Of a stretch of 64,000 nt of DNA, positions 59,967 to 64,000 are shown piece after piece. Source of the stretch: Candidatus Shapirobacteria bacterium (GTDB lineage: Bacteria; Patescibacteria; Microgenomatia; UBA12405); contig JAQWEN010000001.1 in the NCBI GenBank assembly GCA_028704885.1, forward strand, positions 1 to 64,000, in the 5' to 3' direction. The position numbers were made by a program, and so were the translations under genes. The stretch's first letter is position 1. Each line of letters opens with the position of its first letter. The notes under the pieces are model-generated. The model was given only the letters and a program-made list of their open reading frames with translations. It was not told the DNA's origin and searched no databases.

Positions 59967-60063
59967 GTTCTTTAGGAATATCTTTTTTAATTGTTTTTGA
60001 TAATACCATAATCGAATGGCGGCTGGTCAATAGTCAAGATTTAAAAAATTGATATGATGAACT

Positions 60064-60795
60064 ATGAAGAAAATGTTTAGGATTTTAGGAAATATAATTT
60101 TGATAATTATTGTTTTGGTAGTTATTTATATTTTGACATTATGTTTTCCCCAACCATTTTTTAAAAATAAAGTTACGGTTGGAAATATCACTGTTTATTC
60201 TGATGAAGAAATACCGACAGAAATTAACGAAATAGTAAAAACGGCTGAATCAAGAATTAAAAAATCGGTAATTTATAGAAATGAAAAACAACGGATTTTT
60301 ATTGCCAATAACCCAAATAGATGGAATTATTTTTTAAATGTGAACCATAATGCCGGGGCAATTTCGTATGTGTATTTTATAAATAATATTTTTTTAAGAA
60401 AAGTGGATATAAAAAATAATCGACTTTATGGACCATCGGGAAAAGCGGCGGCCGGAGACAGAACTTTAGATTATTTTATGACCCATGAAGTAACTCATAG
60501 GTTAGAATTTGAATCGAGGCCTTGGTATAAATATTCAACAAAAGAAAACTGGATTCAGGAAGGATATTCAGAATATATTGGACATGATTCGCAAAATTAT
60601 GAATCAGCACTTAAATATTATTTAGAAGTTCCAGAAAATTCTGGAGCGAAACGATATACACAACTTAGAGTAATGGTAACTTATTTATTGGAAAATGAAA
60701 AAATAAATATTGCTGATATTTGGGACAAAACTAATGATTATAATGCGATATTAAAGTTGGCAATTCCAGACGATAAGCCTAATATTGTGAATTAA
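60064..60795 (+). CDS. Membrane-anchored zincin metallopeptidase-like protein
   Basis: The 243-residue product has an N-terminal membrane helix (about 8-28) and an extracytoplasmic domain with the zinc motif THEVTHRLEFE near residue 140 (HExxH), followed by NWIQEGYSEYIGHD, where the Glu about 30 residues downstream can be the third ligand (gluzincin, MA clan). The protein may trim envelope proteins. TATGAT ends 5 nt before the ATG. A repeat follows the stop codon. Confidence 0.8.
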   Translation: MKKMFRILGNIILIIIVLVVIYILTLCFPQPFFKNKVTVGNITVYSDEEIPTEINEIVKTAESRIKKSVIYRNEKQRIFIANNPNRWNYFLNVNHNAGAISYVYFINNIFLRKVDIKNNRLYGPSGKAAAGDRTLDYFMTHEVTHRLEFESRPWYKYSTKENWIQEGYSEYIGHDSQNYESALKYYLEVPENSGAKRYTQLRVMVTYLLENEKINIADIWDKTNDYNAILKLAIPDDKPNIVN

Positions 60796-60833
60796 TAAAA
60801 TAGGTTCTAATTGCACGGTTCGCCGCCAGAATT
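60796..60833. repeat. Intergenic repeat with GGTTCGCCGCCA core, copy 2
   Basis: TAAAATAGGTTCTAATTG, a short spacer and GGTTCGCCGCCAGAAT lie between the zincin stop and the HAD promoter. It matches copy 1 at 58434 with few changes. Confidence 0.6.
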
Positions 60834-60854
60834 GCGACAAGGTATAATAGAAAA

Positions 60855-61466
60855 ATGATTAAAGCAATAATTTTTGATTTTGGAAATGTGATTTGCCGAT
60901 TTACCAATGAGATTTTAATAGAAAAAATTGGCCGTTTAACAAATAAAACAAAGGAAGAAATTTTTGAATTGATTTATAAAAAATCTGACTTACAAATAAG
61001 ATATGAAACAGGATTAATCTCTTCACAAGAATTTTTTGAAGAGTTATCAGAAATTTGCGGGTTAAATATTTCTTATGAAGAATTAAAAGAAATTTATTCT
61101 AAAGATAAATATACCCCAGTTGAAGGAACTAAAGAATTAATTGAAAAACTACAAAAGAAATACAAAATTGGATTATTGTCGAACACAAGTGAATGGGATT
61201 TTGATTATATGATTCAGGCGGCTCCAATAATAAAAACATTTGAGACAATAACAACTTCTTTTGGAGCAAAAGCAATGAAGCCAAGCCAGAAAATTTTTGA
61301 AGATGCGTTAAATAAATTAAAATTGAAAGCGGAAGATTGTATTTATACTGATGATATTTTGGAATATGTAGAAGTGGCAAATAAAATGGGCATTAAGGCA
61401 ATTCAGTTTACAACAGCAGAAAAATTTGAATCAGATTTAAAAGAATTTGGAGTGGAATTAGAATAA
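60855..61466 (+). CDS. HAD-superfamily hydrolase
   Basis: This 203-residue HAD IA-type phosphatase has motif I IIFDFGNVICRF (nucleophile Asp, though the second Asp is Asn), motif II LLSNTSEWDF, motif III Lys in AMKPSQKIFEDAL and motif IV YTDDILEYV. The DFGNV variant is typical of YihX/epoxide-hydrolase-like HADs, which act on sugar phosphates. TATAAT at 60843-60848 ends 6 nt before the ATG (leaderless). It converges on the FemAB-like gene with 1 bp between the stops. Confidence 0.92.
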   Translation: MIKAIIFDFGNVICRFTNEILIEKIGRLTNKTKEEIFELIYKKSDLQIRYETGLISSQEFFEELSEICGLNISYEELKEIYSKDKYTPVEGTKELIEKLQKKYKIGLLSNTSEWDFDYMIQAAPIIKTFETITTSFGAKAMKPSQKIFEDALNKLKLKAEDCIYTDDILEYVEVANKMGIKAIQFTTAEKFESDLKEFGVELE

Positions 61467-61467
61467 G

Positions 61468-62331
61468 TTACCAACCAATAAAAAGTTGAGTTGGAGGGTA
61501 ATAAATGACAGTCGGAGAAAAACCTTCTTTAAATTTAGTAAAACCAATCCATTTTTTATACATTTTATATCTAGGATCATAGATGCCACCAAAATCGAAA
61601 ATATGGCAACCGGCTTCTTTGGCAGTGGTCATCGCAGTCCAGGTTAAAAGGGTGGGAGCAAAAAGTGAATAGCCTAGATTTTCAGCAAAGGCGGCATAGT
61701 AGATAGCGGCTTTACCATTTTTTAAAATCATAAGAGTGCCGACACATTTGTCTTGATGATAGGCAAAATGAACCCAACCGGAATGAGAAAAATGTTTAAT
61801 AAGAGCATTAAAAAATTTGCCTTCGTAACAAACAACCTTTTTTCTTTTACTCCAGGATTCCCGGGAAATTTTGAAGATATCAAAATCGGAAGCGGTAAGA
61901 TCGTGAAAATCTTTGGTAATAATTTTTAAATCATTTTTTCTTTTGGCATAAGAAATGTTGTAGCGGGTTTTTGATTTGAAAGAATTAAGAAGATCAGTAG
62001 TTGACAGAGTAAGGTCAACTAAAGAGGTGGCACTGTTGGCAAATGGTTCAACTGACAAACCTTTTTTTTGGATATCAGGATGAAGAAGGCCTGGTTCAAT
62101 ATAAGTAGTTAAAGTATGATATTTTTGACGGATTTTTTTTAACAAATCAAAATCAATAGAGTTTGAATGTTGAATTTTAGCAACACTTAAGGGCCCAACA
62201 TTTCTAATAAAGAGATATTTACCGGGATTGCCCATTATAGTCCAACCAATATCGACCATAGCTTTGGCAAAACGAGGATTTTGATGAAGATCCGGAAGAA
62301 TATTAAAATTGGAAATCAGATCTTCTGTCAT
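61468..62331 (-). CDS. FemAB/FemX-like peptidoglycan bridge enzyme
   Basis: The 287-residue product has the double-GNAT FemABX pattern: LSTTDLLNSFKSKTRYNISYAKRK (the conserved K/R-rich helix) near residue 115, KISRESWSKRKKV, and GTLMILKNGKAAIYYAAFAENLGY with FDFGGIYDP near 240. These enzymes add amino acids from aminoacyl-tRNA to lipid II side chains. It fits with the two class A PBPs in the window. Confidence 0.88.
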   Translation of the reverse strand: MTEDLISNFNILPDLHQNPRFAKAMVDIGWTIMGNPGKYLFIRNVGPLSVAKIQHSNSIDFDLLKKIRQKYHTLTTYIEPGLLHPDIQKKGLSVEPFANSATSLVDLTLSTTDLLNSFKSKTRYNISYAKRKNDLKIITKDFHDLTASDFDIFKISRESWSKRKKVVCYEGKFFNALIKHFSHSGWVHFAYHQDKCVGTLMILKNGKAAIYYAAFAENLGYSLFAPTLLTWTAMTTAKEAGCHIFDFGGIYDPRYKMYKKWIGFTKFKEGFSPTVIYYPPTQLFIGW

Positions 62332-62398
62332 GTGATATGAGTATAGACTATTTCTATTTAAAATTTAGTAAAACAAAAATGGTGTAAAATTGGTTAAT

Positions 62399-62863
62399 AT
62401 GACAACACAAAAAAAAGATTGGAAAAGGATGTTGGTGGAATTAGAAAATAAATTAGCTGAATTTTTTACTAAGAAATTACCGTCAATGCCGGATAAAGTT
62501 AAAGAAGGAATTGTAAAATATGGGCCATATCTTACGGTAATAATGATAATTTTGACGATTCCAGCAATTTTAGCGGTAATAGGAATTGGGATGGCAGCGA
62601 CACCATTTGCTTTTTTGGGTGGAGTCAAAGGTGGAATTGGATATATTATTTCGATGTTTTTGGGATTAGTAATGTTAATTTTGGAAATAATCGCCATAAA
62701 AGGATTATTTGCCAGACAAATGAAAGCTTGGAAATTGATGTTTTATATTTCCCTAATCAGCGCTGTTTCAAACTTAATAAAATTTGATTTGGGCGGTTTG
62801 ATTATTGGAACCGGAATATCGTGGTATGTGCTATTCCAAATTAGAAGCTACTATAAAAATTAG
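62399..62863 (+). CDS. Hypothetical membrane protein, 154 aa
   Basis: The layout is a polar N-terminal helix (DWKRMLVELENKLAEFFTKK) then four membrane helices (about 45-65, 76-100, 106-122, 128-148) with Gly-rich turns. It is similar in style to small chromate- or MASE-like integral proteins but I do not recognise it. TAAAAT ends 8 nt before the ATG. An in-frame TTG just upstream is less likely. The stop overlaps the TyrRS stop by 4 bp. Confidence 0.7.
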   Translation: MTTQKKDWKRMLVELENKLAEFFTKKLPSMPDKVKEGIVKYGPYLTVIMIILTIPAILAVIGIGMAATPFAFLGGVKGGIGYIISMFLGLVMLILEIIAIKGLFARQMKAWKLMFYISLISAVSNLIKFDLGGLIIGTGISWYVLFQIRSYYKN

Positions 62864-63945
62864 CGGGTAATAGTAAAGGATTCGACTTCTTCTTTTAGCT
62901 TTTTAGCTTCGGGATTGTTATTGAAATAATCTCTGACTGGAGAAATTAGTTCGTCTAGATATCTAGATAAATTATCTTTTAAGTCTAAAGGATAAATCTC
63001 CCCTTTTTGATAAGCTGATTCTAATTTGTCATAAGAATCGAAAGTTAAATTACCACCGAATTTGGCTTCTCGATTAATTTTGACTTGAGGATATTTAGCA
63101 AAAACAATGTATTTAAAATATTCTAAAACTGGATTAATTAAAATATCGTTTGGCGGACAATAAGCTTTTTTGATTTTGTCGTAAATTTCTTCTTTAGTAT
63201 CTGTCATAAAAATGGCAGAGGTAGGATTTGATTTAGACATTTTAAGAGCAATAGTTCGGTCTTCTTTTGAATCAGTAGAATTGAGTTTATCAATTGGCGG
63301 TTGAAGACTGATTAACATGTGATGATGAACAGCAGCGGGCTTTTTAAGACCTAATTCATCGGCAATCTGGCGAGCCAGCATATTAACCTTACGTTGATCC
63401 ATTCCAAGCTGAGCAATATCGACATTTAAACTAAAAATGTCGGCTGTCTGCATACAAGGATAAATAATTTGAGCAGCAGATAAAGTTTCTGATTCGTTTC
63501 GGCCCATGATTTGGGAACAACGAATCATACGATTGATAGTACTAGCTTTGGCAATTTTTAAAACTAAAAGCCAATAATTGGAATCTTTGACTAAATCAGA
63601 TGATCTAATAATTTCAACTTGGGAGACATCAAGACCACAAGCCTTCCAAACTTCAATAAAATATTGACCGGTTTTTTCAATTTTGGCCATGTCTCCACCA
63701 AGTTTATTGTTGGCATAGGCGTGCCAATCAGCAACTAAAAGTTTAAATTTAATACCAGCTTGAAGAAGTTTTTGAATATTGATGGCACGGAGTAAACCTT
63801 GAGCAATATGAATTTTTCCAGATGGTTCAAAACCGTCATAGGCGATTAATTCTTGGCCGGCTTTTAATTTGGCCTCAATTTCCTCGAGACCAATTACTTC
63901 TTCACCAACTTCTTGAATTAATTTTAATTTTTCTTGGATATCCAT
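62860..63945 (-). CDS. tyrS: Tyrosyl-tRNA synthetase, archaeal type
   Basis: The product has 361 residues. Class I motifs are AYDGFEPSGKIHIAQG (HIGH-like), WHAYANNKLGGD and the KMSKS loop. The C-terminal part (KIKKAYCPPND, FGGNLTFDSYDKLES, PLDLKDNLSRYLDELI) matches the M. jannaschii TyrRS C-terminal domain closely in order and residues, and the S4 domain of bacterial TyrRS is absent. I chose ATG 63945: TATAAT ends 6 nt upstream (leaderless), and the longer in-frame reading runs through the window edge and a GC palindrome. It pairs with the archaeal-type tRNA-Tyr at 4021. Confidence 0.96.
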   Translation of the reverse strand: MDIQEKLKLIQEVGEEVIGLEEIEAKLKAGQELIAYDGFEPSGKIHIAQGLLRAINIQKLLQAGIKFKLLVADWHAYANNKLGGDMAKIEKTGQYFIEVWKACGLDVSQVEIIRSSDLVKDSNYWLLVLKIAKASTINRMIRCSQIMGRNESETLSAAQIIYPCMQTADIFSLNVDIAQLGMDQRKVNMLARQIADELGLKKPAAVHHHMLISLQPPIDKLNSTDSKEDRTIALKMSKSNPTSAIFMTDTKEEIYDKIKKAYCPPNDILINPVLEYFKYIVFAKYPQVKINREAKFGGNLTFDSYDKLESAYQKGEIYPLDLKDNLSRYLDELISPVRDYFNNNPEAKKLKEEVESFTITR

Positions 63946-63983
63946 GAGAGTATTATAACGTAAAATCCTCTCTTTAAAACCCA

Positions 63984-63996
63984 CCCGCCCTGCGGG
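63984..63996. repeat. GC-rich palindrome CCCGC-N3-GCGGG
   Basis: CCCGC (63984-63988) and GCGGG (63992-63996) form the third copy of this GC-only stem in the window, here upstream of tyrS at the window edge. Confidence 0.5.
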
Positions 63997-64000
63997 CACC

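Noticed and set aside
1..64000. TGA read as Gly (Gracilibacteria/Absconditabacteria code)
   Set aside because: xth and others end at TGA in the expected place, and no gene needs TGA read-through.
1..64000. CRISPR array, IS element or prophage
   Set aside because: No spaced direct repeats, transposase, integrase or structural phage gene was seen.

Overview
This 64 kb window looks like part of the small, AT-rich chromosome of a Candidate Phyla Radiation (Patescibacteria) bacterium, most likely of the Microgenomates (OP11) side. The evidence is the divergent 16S rRNA 5' end, the extreme gene packing, split transketolase subunits, many glycosyltransferases and membrane proteins of unknown role, and few amino-acid or nucleotide biosynthesis genes. 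The lineage is an inference. TGA acts as a normal stop, so the code is standard (table 11). I see no phage, IS element or CRISPR array.

Layout. 1-456: 5' part of 16S rRNA (minus) with its leader and promoter. 790-1165: an orphan plus-strand transcription unit with three tiny ORFs, each behind a strong Shine-Dalgarno sequence, ending in a large bidirectional terminator shared with recF. 1.2-6.9 kb: recF, an HD phosphohydrolase, tRNA-Tyr, exonuclease III and small genes. 6.9-10.7 kb: a sugar-phosphate operon (rpiB, pgk, gap, rpe-like, LOG). 10.7-22.5 kb: cell-envelope genes (CapA-like, PEGA/SH3 lipoprotein, WecA/TagO-like transferase, two glycosyltransferases, two tandem class A PBPs). 22.4-26.5 kb: an overlapping operon for split transketolase, class II aldolase and a PfkB kinase. 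26.5-31.8 kb: ECF sigma factor, ispH, secreted nuclease, tRNA-Cys, and groES-groEL under a CIRCE operator. 31.8-34.9 kb: enolase, phosphoglycerate mutase, U32 peptidase-like protein. 34.8-39.9 kb: an XRE/DUF2178 module, small enzymes, an ABC-F ATPase. 40-44.7 kb: MBOAT and AlgJ-like O-acetylation genes, LssY_C protein, a GT-C glycosyltransferase. 44.8-46.4 kb: three tRNAs and a secreted CAP protein. 46.4-55.5 kb: one long minus-strand operon with a two-component system, a MacAB-like efflux system and a heterodimeric ABC exporter. 55.6-64 kb: rubrerythrin, NUDIX, tRNA-Ser, a CarD-like protein, a DUF2798 protein behind a structured leader, a membrane zincin, HAD, FemAB-like, and an archaeal-type TyrRS.

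How the genes work together. RpiB, RPE, transketolase, aldolase, GAPDH, PGK, PGM and enolase together give a non-oxidative pentose route joined to lower glycolysis. The envelope genes build and modify peptidoglycan and surface polysaccharide.

The most unusual points are these. About twenty genes have a -10 hexamer only 5-8 nt before the start codon, which predicts widespread leaderless mRNAs. The tRNA-Tyr (C1-G72, short variable arm) and the TyrRS are both of archaeal type. The SD-rich mini-ORF RNA beside 16S and the structured leader of the DUF2798 gene have no explanation I can recognise.
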